Origin: Kutzneria sp. 744
GTDB lineage: Bacteria > Actinomycetota > Actinomycetes > Mycobacteriales > Pseudonocardiaceae
Reading direction: 5' to 3'
Length of the DNA stretch: 64,000 bases
Assembly: GCF_000568255.1 (NCBI RefSeq)
Contig: NZ_KK037166.1
Location: forward strand, 8,752,106-8,816,105
Shown here one piece after another: positions 45,354 through 54,021 of this stretch. Positions within the stretch are counted from its first letter, which is position 1. Every line of letters begins with the position of its first letter. The translations under genes were made by a program, and so were the position numbers. Under the pieces are notes generated by a model. That model did not search any database. It had not been told where the DNA came from and worked only from the letters and a program-made list of their open reading frames with translations.

Positions 45354-46223
45354 TCAGGACTGCTGGGCGATCAGTTGCCGCCAGCCGCGCTGGGCCGGCT
45401 CCCGCCAGGCGGCGTGGTTGTCGCTGAACAACTGGGTGGCCCGCGAGCCGCTCCACTTGGCCGGCAGCAGCTCGCCGGGCAGCTGCGGGTCGAGGAACGG
45501 GAAGCGCCGCCACTCGTGGACCATGCGGGTCTGCGCCAGCAGGGCGTGCTCCGGGGTGCGCGAGTCGAGGCCGCTGAACTGGTCGATGAAGCTCTCGTAC
45601 TTCTCGGCCACCTCCTGCAGGTCCCAGGCGGCGGCGACCATGCGCTGCACGTCGCCCAGGGCGCCGTAGGTGGCGATGAACGACATGACCTCGCTGGTCA
45701 GGGCCAGGTCCTCCAGAATGGACTTGGCCTCGACCTCGGCGCCGACGTGCGGCGAGACCCAGACGCCGGGCTCGGGCGAGCCGAAACCGGCCCAGCTCAG
45801 CCGGGTCCGCAGCCGGTGCCGCAGCTCGCGCTTGGTCTCGGGCACCGACACCATGACCACCAGCCAGCGGCCGTCCCACTGCTGGTTGCCGCTGCCGAAG
45901 CCGTATATGCGCTCGGCGCCCTCCACCAGCAGGCGGCGGCCGGGCGGGGTGAGGGCCCAGCGGACGCGGCGGCCGACGCGCTCGGAGCTGAGCCAGCCCT
46001 CGGCGGCGACCCGGGCCAGCGCCTGGCGGGCCGACTTCTCCTCGATCTCGAAGCGCCCGAGCACGTCGACGATCGTCTGTGTCCAGACCGGTTCTCCTTG
46101 CGGCAGCACGTACTCTCCGAGCACCGTGGTCAGCAGCGAGCGCGCGCTGGCGTCGCTGACCTCCCGGCGTCGGGTGACCGTCGGGCGGGCGCCGCGGCCC
46201 GACCCGGTTGCACCAGAACCCAT
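45354..46223 (-). CDS. PaaX family transcriptional regulator (second)
   Basis: 289 residues from ATG 46223, chosen because GAGGACGG lies upstream; an ATG at 46271 would add 16 residues. Winged helix LLTTVLGEYVLPQGEPVWTQ and RQALARVAAEGWLSSERVGR; PaaX core WLVVMVSVPETKRELRHRLR, LSWAGFGSPEPGVWVSPHVG; C-terminal WRRFPFLDPQLPGELLPAKW. It shares about the same architecture as the PaaX at 664-1509. It is placed to sense benzoyl-CoA and control the box operon. Confidence 0.9.
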   Translation of the reverse strand: MGSGATGSGRGARPTVTRRREVSDASARSLLTTVLGEYVLPQGEPVWTQTIVDVLGRFEIEEKSARQALARVAAEGWLSSERVGRRVRWALTPPGRRLLVEGAERIYGFGSGNQQWDGRWLVVMVSVPETKRELRHRLRTRLSWAGFGSPEPGVWVSPHVGAEVEAKSILEDLALTSEVMSFIATYGALGDVQRMVAAAWDLQEVAEKYESFIDQFSGLDSRTPEHALLAQTRMVHEWRRFPFLDPQLPGELLPAKWSGSRATQLFSDNHAAWREPAQRGWRQLIAQQS

Positions 46224-46426
46224 CTGAACCGTCCTCAGTGACCGCCGTGAATGCTCTACTCTGCCACGCATCGGCCGGGGACCGCGAACCTCGGGTCACC
46301 TGACCGTCGTAGTCCGGCCGTCGCGCGGCGGCCGATCGCCCGCGGGCGTTGCTCCCACCGGGTGACGCCGGGGGTGGCTGTTCCGGCGATTATCTACAGG
46401 ACAGTGGCGTCACACCACCCCTGTGT

Positions 46427-47488
46427 CTAGGCCTGGGGTCGCAACGTGAACGAGGTTCGCCCGAACGTGCGGCCGTTGACCTGAAGTTCCACCGCGTGCT
46501 CGCCCGAGTGGTAGACGCGGGTGGTGATCGGCCGGAACGAGTGGCGACGGGAAATTGTCACGGATTCGCCTGCGGCCAGCGTTCGGGTGGTCAGCTTGAA
46601 CACCTTCGGGGTGAGCGTGCCGTTGGCCTTGCGGTGGTGCACCACGTAGTCCACGGCCAGCCGCACGTCCTCGTCGCCGTCGTTCGTCAGGGTGAATTCG
46701 AACGGGAGTTCCTCGCCCACGCGAACGTTCGCACGGCCGAGCGCGGGCCCGGTGACGGTCAGCGCGGCCGGCGGCGGAAAGCCCAGCAGCGCCAACGCGC
46801 CCGGGTCGGCCGCCTTGACCAGGGTCCGCAGCGCGTGCCTCACCAGCGGGGCGGTCTCCGTTGTCAGCCAACGGGTCGCGACCGCGACGGCCAGCGCCGG
46901 GTCGGACCGGCTGATGTCGTTGAGGTGGTTGGCCACCGACCGCCGCACGTACTCCGACGGATCGCGGTGCAGCGCGTCGAGGATCGGGACCGTCGACTGT
47001 GGATCGTCGATGATCGCCGGAACCCGCTTGGCCCAGGGCAGCCGCGGCCGGGTGCCCTCGCTGGCCAGCCGTCGCACGTGCTCGTCGGGGCTGGCGGTCC
47101 AGCGCAGCGCCGTCGCCAGCGTGCGGTCGAGGTCGGCCGCGAGGAAGGTTCGCAGCGCGAACTCCCCGGTCAGCCGGGACGTCAGGTCGGCGACCAGTTG
47201 GAGCCCCACGTCGAAGGCGTCCGGCACGGCCCGGACCGCCACCGCCTCAGTGACGGGCCAGATCATCCAGCCCGTGAACCGGGGGTCCTTCATCGCCTTG
47301 CGGATCGCCCGTTCGAACGCGGGGTACTTGGCCGGCAGGTCCGCGAGCAGCGCGTCCCGCACCAGCCGGCCCCGCTCGCTGAAGGCCGCGCCGTCCAGGT
47401 CGACGGCGGCGACCGCCGGCGCCTTGCCGAGGATGTCGGCCAGCGTGCGCACCGCCGCCACGCTGAGCATTTCCTCGGCGGTGGGCAT
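46427..47488 (-). CDS. AlkC-like DNA alkylation repair protein
   Basis: 353 residues. HEAT-like helical repeats fill the first 240 residues (LDALHRDPSEYVRRSVANHL and NDISRSDP is a hallmark). The C-terminal 110 residues are an immunoglobulin-like beta domain (LPFEFTLTNDGDEDVRLAVD, SFRPITTRVYHSGEHAVELQ). This combination is known from AlkC glycosylases, which remove 3-methyladenine and 3-methylcytosine; the Ig-like part helps grip DNA. It starts four nt after the broken aminotransferase gene, so it may have been the second gene of that operon. Confidence 0.82.
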   Translation of the reverse strand: MPTAEEMLSVAAVRTLADILGKAPAVAAVDLDGAAFSERGRLVRDALLADLPAKYPAFERAIRKAMKDPRFTGWMIWPVTEAVAVRAVPDAFDVGLQLVADLTSRLTGEFALRTFLAADLDRTLATALRWTASPDEHVRRLASEGTRPRLPWAKRVPAIIDDPQSTVPILDALHRDPSEYVRRSVANHLNDISRSDPALAVAVATRWLTTETAPLVRHALRTLVKAADPGALALLGFPPPAALTVTGPALGRANVRVGEELPFEFTLTNDGDEDVRLAVDYVVHHRKANGTLTPKVFKLTTRTLAAGESVTISRRHSFRPITTRVYHSGEHAVELQVNGRTFGRTSFTLRPQA

Positions 47489-47492
47489 GCGC

Positions 47493-48783
47493 TCAACTGT
47501 ATCGGGCGGTCAGCAGTTCCCGGATCTGCGGGATCCACGCCGTCTCGAAGTCGACGTGCGGGCTGAGCCGCAGCGTCGGCCGCGGGATGTCCATCGGCGC
47601 CCGCTCGACCACCGACACCGTGGTGACCATCTTCCGGGCCACCAGGTCGGCCCGCAGCCGCGGCAGGTCGATCTCCTCGTCCGGCAGCAGGGCCACGATC
47701 GAGCCGGGGGCGTCGACGTCGTCGGGGACCGACCAGCCGGGCAGGTCGGCCAGGCCGGCCCGCAGCGCGCGGCCGATCGCGGCCAGGCGTTCCCGGATCA
47801 GCGCCGGGCCGATCTCGACGTACTGCCGCAGCGCGGTCGCCAGCCCGACCCGGCCGGCCACGTAACTCGTGACCGTACAGAAAACTTGCGTGCCATGTGG
47901 CACCAAGGCTCTGAAGCAGGACCGTAATCCATTCGGGGACAATTGTTGTACGGACTGTTCCGACGTCCCTCACTTTTGCCGAAGCCTACACGACCCGGCC
48001 GGCCACGTAGGCCTCCCGGCTCTCCAGGTTGCGCACCGGCCGCCCGCCGAGGTCGAGCGCCGGTGCGCGGGGGGTGAGCCGCTGCTGCCACGGTTCGCGC
48101 ACGGCCACGTAGCCGACGCCGCGCGGCCCGCACAGGTACTTGCGGCCGGTGCCGTAGACGGCGGCGGCGCCGGCCGGGATTTCGATGTGCGCCAACGCTT
48201 GCGCGGTGTCGATCACCACCGGCACCTCGACGGCGGCGCAGAGCGCGATGATCTCCGCCGACGGCTGCGCGAGCGCCCGGTGCGCGGTGAAGCCGGTCAG
48301 GTGCACCATGTTCGGCCGCTCGGCGCGCAGCCTCCGTTGCAGGGCATCGAGATCGATCCGGCCGTGGTCGTCCACGTCCAGGATGCCGACGTCGAGGCCG
48401 CGGTCGGCGAACGCCGCCAGGTTGTTGCCCCACTCGCTCGGGGCGATCCACACCCGGTCGCCACGCTGGCACGGCCAGGCCGCCAGCAGCTGCGCCCCGG
48501 CCGAGGAGCTGCTGTCCAGCAGCGCCACCTCGTCCGTGTCGAAGCCGAGCAGCTCGCCGAGCAGCCGCCGCGCGGTGGTGGTCGTCCCCTCCGCCTCGGC
48601 CTCGGCGACGTAGCCGCCGAGCTGGGCCTCCAGCTCCAGGTGCTCGGTGATCGCGGCCCGGGTGGCGACGCTGGTGCGCCCGCACGCCGCCGTGTCGAGG
48701 TGGAGCATCGGCGTTTCCGTGCGCAGCGCCGTCCACGCCACCCGCACCGCCTCGTGCGGCAGTCCCGTCGTCATGTCACGCAT
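47493..48783 (-). pseudogene. Class V aminotransferase (EgtE-like) interrupted by a 126-nt insertion
   Basis: The N-terminal part (48783-47986) is a normal fold type I PLP enzyme with the Lys in VYGTGRKYLCGPRGVGYVAV, but it stops after SREAYVAGRV. The C-terminal part (from 47864 down to 47493) resumes with YVAGRVGLATALRQYVEIGP. The two are separated by 126 nt between 19-bp direct repeats. Removing 145 nt (insert plus one repeat) restores one frame of about 380 residues. It resembles EgtE-type or cysteine desulfurase-like enzymes. A truncated product lacking the small domain would probably be inactive. Confidence 0.82.
47846..48009. mobile_element. Short insertion flanked by 19-bp direct repeats
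   Basis: The direct repeat CGACCCGGCCGGCCACGTA lies at 47846-47864 and 47991-48009. The 126 nt between (47865-47990) have clearly lower G+C. They contain GTGCCA-TG-TGGCAC, nested in CTTG...CAAG, plus a CCGTACA/TGTACGG inverted pair. No coding sequence is seen inside. It may be a MITE-like element, an excision remnant, or a duplication-insertion. Confidence 0.6.
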
Positions 48784-48811
48784 CCTGCCTGTATGTCTCT
48801 AATGACATGTC

Positions 48812-48854
48812 TATAATGAAACATACTCCTGCAACATGTCAGTATTGGAGTATG
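48812..48854 (+). promoter_or_regulatory. PadR promoter and operator
   Basis: TATAAT (48812-48817) is a perfect -10. CATACTCC (48822-48829) and GGAGTATG (48847-48854) form an 8-bp inverted repeat with 17 nt between, just before the padR start. ATGT...ACAT elements typical of PadR sites overlap it. Confidence 0.6.
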
Positions 48855-48862
48855 ATGGCGGC

Positions 48863-49390
48863 ATGAGCCTGCGCCACGCCGCCCTCGGGCTGCTCACCAT
48901 GGGTCCCGCCAGCGGGTACGACCTGCTGCAGACCTTCCACGGCTCGCTGGCCAACGTGTGGCCGGCGACGCAGAGCCAGCTGTACGGGGAGCTGGGCAAG
49001 CTGGCCGACGCGGGCCTCGTGACCGTGACCGAGGAGGGCGCCCGCCGGCGCAAGGAGTACGCGCTCACCGAGGCCGGGCTGGCCGAGCTCCGGCACTGGA
49101 TGACCGACGTCGAGCCGTCGGTCATCCGGCGCAGCGACCTGCTGCTGCGGGTGTTCTTCCTCGGCGTGATCGACTACGACCAGGGCCTCGACTTCCTGCG
49201 CAAGCGCGAGGCGGCCGCCGTCGAGTACGAGGCCGGGTTGCGGGCCACCGAGGAGGCCATCGCCCCCGAGACCGCCGACCTCGCCGTCTACGGGCGGATC
49301 GCGCTGGAGTGGGGGCTGCGGTTCACCGAGATGCAGCGGGAGTGGGCCGTGTGGGCGCAGGAGGAGCTGACCAAGGCCAAGAAGGCGTAA
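48863..49390 (+). CDS. PadR family transcriptional regulator
   Basis: 175 residues from ATG 48863; an upstream ATG at 48836 would run through the operator. PadR winged helix: MSLRHAALGLLTMGPASGYD, ANVWPATQSQLYGELGKLAD, AGLVTVTEEGARRRKEYALT. The C-terminal Vir-like helical part (EAAAVEYEAGLRATEEAI) mediates dimers. It is divergent from the disrupted aminotransferase gene, which it may have controlled. Confidence 0.9.
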   Translation: MSLRHAALGLLTMGPASGYDLLQTFHGSLANVWPATQSQLYGELGKLADAGLVTVTEEGARRRKEYALTEAGLAELRHWMTDVEPSVIRRSDLLLRVFFLGVIDYDQGLDFLRKREAAAVEYEAGLRATEEAIAPETADLAVYGRIALEWGLRFTEMQREWAVWAQEELTKAKKA

Positions 49391-49409
49391 AACGCTGCTC
49401 ACGGCGGCC

Positions 49410-49436
49410 GAAACACGATTGTGCAGTAGATGTAAC
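49410..49436 (+). promoter_or_regulatory. Possible GlnR box before the nitrate reductase gene
   Basis: GAAAC (49410-49414), six nt, GTGCA (49421-49425), six nt, GTAAC (49432-49436). The 5-6-5-6-5 spacing matches the actinobacterial GlnR pattern, but the middle element is weak. Nitrogen control of an assimilatory nitrate reductase would be expected. Confidence 0.3.
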
Positions 49437-49492
49437 GGCCGCAGCGGGCGGTGCAATCGCCGCGCAACAGCCCGTTCCTAGTGTTTGCGCCC

Positions 49493-52400
49493 GTGCCCGA
49501 TTCGACGGTCAGGACCGTGTGCTCGTACTGCGGCGTCGGCTGTGGCATCGTGCTCACGGTCCGCGACGGCAGTGTGGTGTCGGTCACCGGCGACAAGGAG
49601 CACCCGGCCAACTTCGGGCGGCTGTGCACCAAAGGCGCGACCAGCCACGAGATGCTGGCCGCGCCCGGCCGCCTCACCACGGCCCTGGTCCGCACGGACC
49701 GGGAATCCCCGGCCGAACCGACCGATGTGGACCGGGCGATCACCCTCGCCGCCACTCGGCTGCGCGCCATCCTGGACGAGCACGGGCCGGACGCGTTGTC
49801 CTTCTACGTCTCCGGGCAGCTCACCATGGAGGCCCAGTACCTGATCACCAAGCTGGCCAAGGGATTCGTCCGCACCAACCAGATCGAGTCCAACTCCCGG
49901 CTGTGCATGGCCAGCGCCGGCAGCGGCTACAAGCTGTCCCTCGGCGCGGACGGCCCGCCCGGGTCCTATCAGGACTTCGAGCGCGCGGACGTGTTCCTGG
50001 TGATCGGCTCCAACATGGCCGACTGCCACCCGATCCTGTTCCTGCGGATGATGGAGCGGGTCAAACGCGGGGCCAAGCTGATCGTCGTCGACCCCCGGCG
50101 CACGGCCACAGCGGCCAAGGCCGACCTGTTCCTCCAGATCACGCCCGGGACGGATCTCGCGCTGCTCAACGGTTTGCTGCACCTTGTTCACGCCGAAGGA
50201 GCTGTCGACTCGGACTTCATCGCCGCGCACACCGAGGGCTGGGAGGGGATGCCGGAGTTCCTGGCCGACTACCCGCCGGACGTGGTCGCCGACATCACCG
50301 GAATTCCCGAGCACGACATCCGTACCGCGGCGAAGTGGATCGCCGCCGCCGGCAACTGGATGAGCTGCTGGACCATGGGCCTCAACCAGAGCACACACGG
50401 CACGTGGAACACCAACGCCCTCTGCAACCTGCACCTGGCCACCGGCGCGATCTGCCGGCCCGGCAGCGGCCCCTTCTCGCTGACCGGGCAGCCGAACGCC
50501 ATGGGCGGCCGGGAGATGGGCTACATGGGCCCAGGGCTGCCCGGCCAGCGTTCCGTTCTGTCCACGGAGGACCGGGCCTTTGTCGAGGAGCTGTGGGAGG
50601 TGCCGGCCGGCTCCATCCGCACCGACGTCGGCCGCGGCACCATCGAGATGTTCGAGCGCATGGCCGCCGGGGACATCAAGGCGTGCTGGATCATCTGCAC
50701 CAATCCCGTCGCCTCCGTGGCCAACCGGCGCACGGTGATCGAGGGGCTTGAGGCCGCCGAGCTGGTGATCACGCAGGACGCCTTCGCCGACACCGAGACC
50801 AACGGCTACGCCGACATCGTGCTGCCCGGGGCGATCTGGTCGGAGACCGAAGGCGTGATGGTCAACTCCGAGCGGAACGTCACCCTCGCGCCGCAGGCCG
50901 TCGCGCCGGCCGGGCAGGCGGTGCCCGACTGGCAGCTCATCGCCCGCGTGGCCGTCGAGATGGGCTTCCCGTTCCACTACGACAGCGCCGAGCAGATCTT
51001 CGAGGAGATCCGCCGCGCCAGCAATCCCTTCACCGGCTACGACTTGAGCGGCATCACCTACTCCCGGCTGCGCTCGGGCCCCGTCCAGTGGCCCAGCGCC
51101 CCCGACGGCCCCGCCCGCAATCCCGTTCGTTACGTTGCCTCTGGCGCACCGGTTTTTCCCACTGCCACTGGCAAGGCGTCGTTCTTCGCGCGGCCGCACA
51201 TGCCGCCGGCTGAGCTCCCGGACGACGAGTTCCCGTTCACCCTGAACACCGGTCGGGTGCAGCACCACTGGCACACCCTCACCAAGACCGGCAAGGTCGC
51301 CAAGCTGACCAAGCTCAACCCCGGCCCGTTCGTGGAGATCCACCCCGTTGACGCTCTGGCTATGTCCATTGTGGAAGGCGATCAGGTCGAGATCGCGTCC
51401 CGCCGTGGTCGTGCCGTGCTTCCGGCGGTGGTCACCGACCGCGTCCGCCCCGGGTGCTGCTTCGCGCCGTTCCACTGGAACGACTTGTTCGGCGAGTACC
51501 TCAGCGTGAACGCCGTGACCAACGACGCCGTCGACCCCATCTCGTTCCAGCCGGAGTTCAAGGTGTGCGCGGTGTCTCTGGCCAAGGTGGCGGTCTCCGA
51601 ACCGGTCGCTCTTGTTGAACAGCCCGTTTCGGTGGCCGCGATGCTCGGCGTCGACGACGTGCCGATGCCTGACTTCACTGCGGCCGAGCGGCAGTACCTC
51701 GCCGGCTTTGCCGCGGGGGTGACCGCCGGCGGCGTCGGCGTGCCGGTGTTACCGCCGCACGCCCCGATCGAACCGACCCGTGCGGCCTGGGTCGACGGCC
51801 TGCTGGCCGGCATGTTCTCGCGCGGCGGTGTGGCGGCGGAACCGTTACCGGGCAAGGAGATCTCCGTGCTCTGGGCGTCGCAGACCGGCAACGCCGAGCA
51901 GTTCGCCGCCGAGGCGGCGCGGCGGCTGGCCGAGAGCGGCTGGCGGCCGGTGGTGGTGAGCATGGCCGAGGCGTCCGCCGACACCCTGCGGGCCGGCAAT
52001 CCGGTGCTGATGATCACCAGCACCTTCGGCGACGGCGACGCGCCGGACAACGGCGTCACCTTCTGGGATCATCTGTCCACACAGGACACACTGGCTGGTC
52101 TTCGGTACTCGGTGCTGGCCTTCGGCGACTCCAGCTACGACAACTTCTGCGGCCACGGCAAGCGGATCGACGAGCGGCTGCGGGATCTGGGCGCCACGCA
52201 TCTCGTGCCGAGGACCGACTGTGAGCCCGACTACCAGTCGACCGCTCGGCGTTGGCTCGACCAGGTGATCGTCGCGTTGAACGCCTCCCCGGCCCGGCAC
52301 CGCGAGGTCGAGCTGGTCGGCAATCGGCTGCTCAGCCTGCCCGGCGCCGGCAAGGAGGTGCGCGAGTTCACCTTCGACGCCGGCGACCTCGCCTACGAGA

Positions 52401-53377
52401 CCGGCGACGCCCTCAGCGTGTTGCCGGTGAACAGCCCTGCCCTGGTCGACGAGTGGCTCGGCGTCACCGGTCTCGACGGATCCGGCGTGATTTCCCTTGA
52501 CGGCACCGACTTCTCGCTCGGCGAGGCCCTCTCCGAGGAGCTGGAGATCGCGCGGATCACGCCTTCGCTGTTGCAGTTCGTCGCCGAGCACAACGGCGAC
52601 CGCGAGCTGCGGCACCTGCTCCGTCCGGACAACAAGGGCGAGCTGGCCAAGTGGACGTGGGGCCGGCAGGCCGTCGATGTGTTGCGGGACTACCCCGTTC
52701 GGGCCGACGCCCAGGCCTGGGCCGAGGTGCTCAAGCGCCTACAACCCCGGCAGTACTCCATCTCGTCCAGTCCGCTGGTCAGCCCGTCCCGCATCCGCCT
52801 CACCGTTTCCGTTGTCCGGTACGGAACTCACGGCGGTGTCTGCTCCACGTTCCTCGCCGACCGCGCCACCGGCACGCCCGTCCGGGCCTCCGTCCAGCGT
52901 TCGCCCCACTTTCGCCCGCCCGGCGACCCCTCCGTCCCCATGATCATGATCGGTCCCGGCACCGGCGTCGCCCCCTTCCTCGGCTTCCTGGAGGAGCGTG
53001 CCGCCCTCGGCGCCGGCGGCCCCAACTGGCTCTTCTTCGGCGAGCAGCGCCGTGCCACCGACTTCTACTACCGTGACGAGCTCTCGCAGTTCCACTCCGA
53101 CGGTCTGCTCTCCCGCCTCGACCTCGCCTTCTCCCGCGACCAGCGGGCCAAGGTCTATGTGCAGGACCGCATGCGCGAGCACGGCGCCCACCTCTGGCGT
53201 TGGCTCAGCGACGGCGCCCACGTCTACGTATGCGGCGACGCCACCCGCATGGCCAAGGACGTCGACCGCACCCTCCGCGAGATCGTCGCCAACCACGGCG
53301 GCATGACCGCCGACAAGGCCACCGCCTACCTCAAGCAGCTGGCCACCGACCGCCGCTACGTCCGCGACGTGTACTGA
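49493..53377 (+). CDS. Nitrate reductase fused to CysJ-like flavoprotein (NADPH nitrate reductase)
   Basis: 1294 residues from GTG 49493; GTG 49481 is also possible, and no SD is visible (perhaps leaderless, -10 TAGTGT at 49479-49484). Residues 1 to about 690 are a molybdopterin nitrate reductase: [4Fe-4S] ligands in CSYCGVGCG and GRLCTKG, ESNSRLCMASAGSGYK, NMADCHPILFLRMM, GEYLSVNAVTNDAVDP. After a linker, a flavodoxin domain starts near 788 (LWASQTGNAEQFAAEAARRL). A sulfite reductase-type FAD domain (RQYSISSSP, GGVCSTFLADR) and NADPH site (MIMIGPGTGVAPFLGFLEER, near 1149) follow. One chain could carry electrons from NADPH to nitrate without ferredoxin. Confidence 0.9.
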   Translation: MPDSTVRTVCSYCGVGCGIVLTVRDGSVVSVTGDKEHPANFGRLCTKGATSHEMLAAPGRLTTALVRTDRESPAEPTDVDRAITLAATRLRAILDEHGPDALSFYVSGQLTMEAQYLITKLAKGFVRTNQIESNSRLCMASAGSGYKLSLGADGPPGSYQDFERADVFLVIGSNMADCHPILFLRMMERVKRGAKLIVVDPRRTATAAKADLFLQITPGTDLALLNGLLHLVHAEGAVDSDFIAAHTEGWEGMPEFLADYPPDVVADITGIPEHDIRTAAKWIAAAGNWMSCWTMGLNQSTHGTWNTNALCNLHLATGAICRPGSGPFSLTGQPNAMGGREMGYMGPGLPGQRSVLSTEDRAFVEELWEVPAGSIRTDVGRGTIEMFERMAAGDIKACWIICTNPVASVANRRTVIEGLEAAELVITQDAFADTETNGYADIVLPGAIWSETEGVMVNSERNVTLAPQAVAPAGQAVPDWQLIARVAVEMGFPFHYDSAEQIFEEIRRASNPFTGYDLSGITYSRLRSGPVQWPSAPDGPARNPVRYVASGAPVFPTATGKASFFARPHMPPAELPDDEFPFTLNTGRVQHHWHTLTKTGKVAKLTKLNPGPFVEIHPVDALAMSIVEGDQVEIASRRGRAVLPAVVTDRVRPGCCFAPFHWNDLFGEYLSVNAVTNDAVDPISFQPEFKVCAVSLAKVAVSEPVALVEQPVSVAAMLGVDDVPMPDFTAAERQYLAGFAAGVTAGGVGVPVLPPHAPIEPTRAAWVDGLLAGMFSRGGVAAEPLPGKEISVLWASQTGNAEQFAAEAARRLAESGWRPVVVSMAEASADTLRAGNPVLMITSTFGDGDAPDNGVTFWDHLSTQDTLAGLRYSVLAFGDSSYDNFCGHGKRIDERLRDLGATHLVPRTDCEPDYQSTARRWLDQVIVALNASPARHREVELVGNRLLSLPGAGKEVREFTFDAGDLAYETGDALSVLPVNSPALVDEWLGVTGLDGSGVISLDGTDFSLGEALSEELEIARITPSLLQFVAEHNGDRELRHLLRPDNKGELAKWTWGRQAVDVLRDYPVRADAQAWAEVLKRLQPRQYSISSSPLVSPSRIRLTVSVVRYGTHGGVCSTFLADRATGTPVRASVQRSPHFRPPGDPSVPMIMIGPGTGVAPFLGFLEERAALGAGGPNWLFFGEQRRATDFYYRDELSQFHSDGLLSRLDLAFSRDQRAKVYVQDRMREHGAHLWRWLSDGAHVYVCGDATRMAKDVDRTLREIVANHGGMTADKATAYLKQLATDRRYVRDVY

Positions 53378-53416
53378 CGGGGCTTGCGCGGGTCAGCGGG
53401 ACGACCTAGCCTCTTT

Positions 53417-53433
53417 CGCTACAACCTGTAGCG
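53417..53433. promoter_or_regulatory. TetR operator (perfect palindrome)
   Basis: CGCTACA-ACC-TGTAGCG, directly before the SD of the TetR gene at 53446. It most likely autoregulates the four-gene operon. Confidence 0.75.
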
Positions 53434-53445
53434 TTAGGAGGCGAC

Positions 53446-54021
53446 GTGCCTGGGCGTCCCCGAGATCCCGACCTCGAACGACGGCTGCTGGCCGCGGCCT
53501 GGTCGCTCCTGCAGAGCCGGGGCTACGACGCCCTGACGCTGACCAAGGTCGCCGCCGAGGCCGACGCGCACCGCACCGACGTCTATCGGCGCTGGTCGAG
53601 CAAGGCACAGCTGGTAGTCGACGTGCTGGCCGAGCACCTGCCGCCGGTTTCGGACCGCGACACCGGCACGCTGCTCGGCGACCTCAGGGCGGTCGTGCAC
53701 GACCTGGCCGTGTCCTGGTCCTCGTCCTGGGTGGACGGGTTGATGGGGTTGACCGCCGACCTGCACCACGATCCGGACGCGGAGCTCGCCTTCCGGGCAA
53801 TGGCCGAAGGACGCGGTGAGCCGCTGCGCAACGCCATCGTCCGGGCGACAGAGCGGGGCGAAATCCGCACGCCGCCCGACCTCTCCCTCATCGGCGACCT
53901 GGTCGAGGGCCCGATGATGCACCGCCGGATGCTGGGTCGCCAGCCGCTGACGCCGGACTACCTGAACGCCCTCGCCGAGCTGGCCCACGGTGTGCTGACC
54001 GGGACCGCGGTGGTGCTGTGA
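53446..54021 (+). CDS. TetR family transcriptional regulator
   Basis: 191 residues from GTG 53446 with TAGGAGGCGAC upstream. LERRLLAAAWSLLQSRGYDA, TKVAAEADAHRTDVYRRWSS and KAQLVVDVLAEHLPP form the DNA-binding domain; a TetR_C_16-like part follows. It is the first gene of an operon with an amidase, a hydrolase and an MFS transporter. Its stop overlaps the amidase start (GTGA). Confidence 0.9.
   Translation: MPGRPRDPDLERRLLAAAWSLLQSRGYDALTLTKVAAEADAHRTDVYRRWSSKAQLVVDVLAEHLPPVSDRDTGTLLGDLRAVVHDLAVSWSSSWVDGLMGLTADLHHDPDAELAFRAMAEGRGEPLRNAIVRATERGEIRTPPDLSLIGDLVEGPMMHRRMLGRQPLTPDYLNALAELAHGVLTGTAVVL

Noticed and set aside
49478..51475. A 665-codon open frame antisense to the nitrate reductase gene
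   Set aside because: Its composition is that of a reversed high-G+C coding sequence (Gly/Arg/Val/His rich) and no family motif appears. The plus-strand gene is unambiguous.
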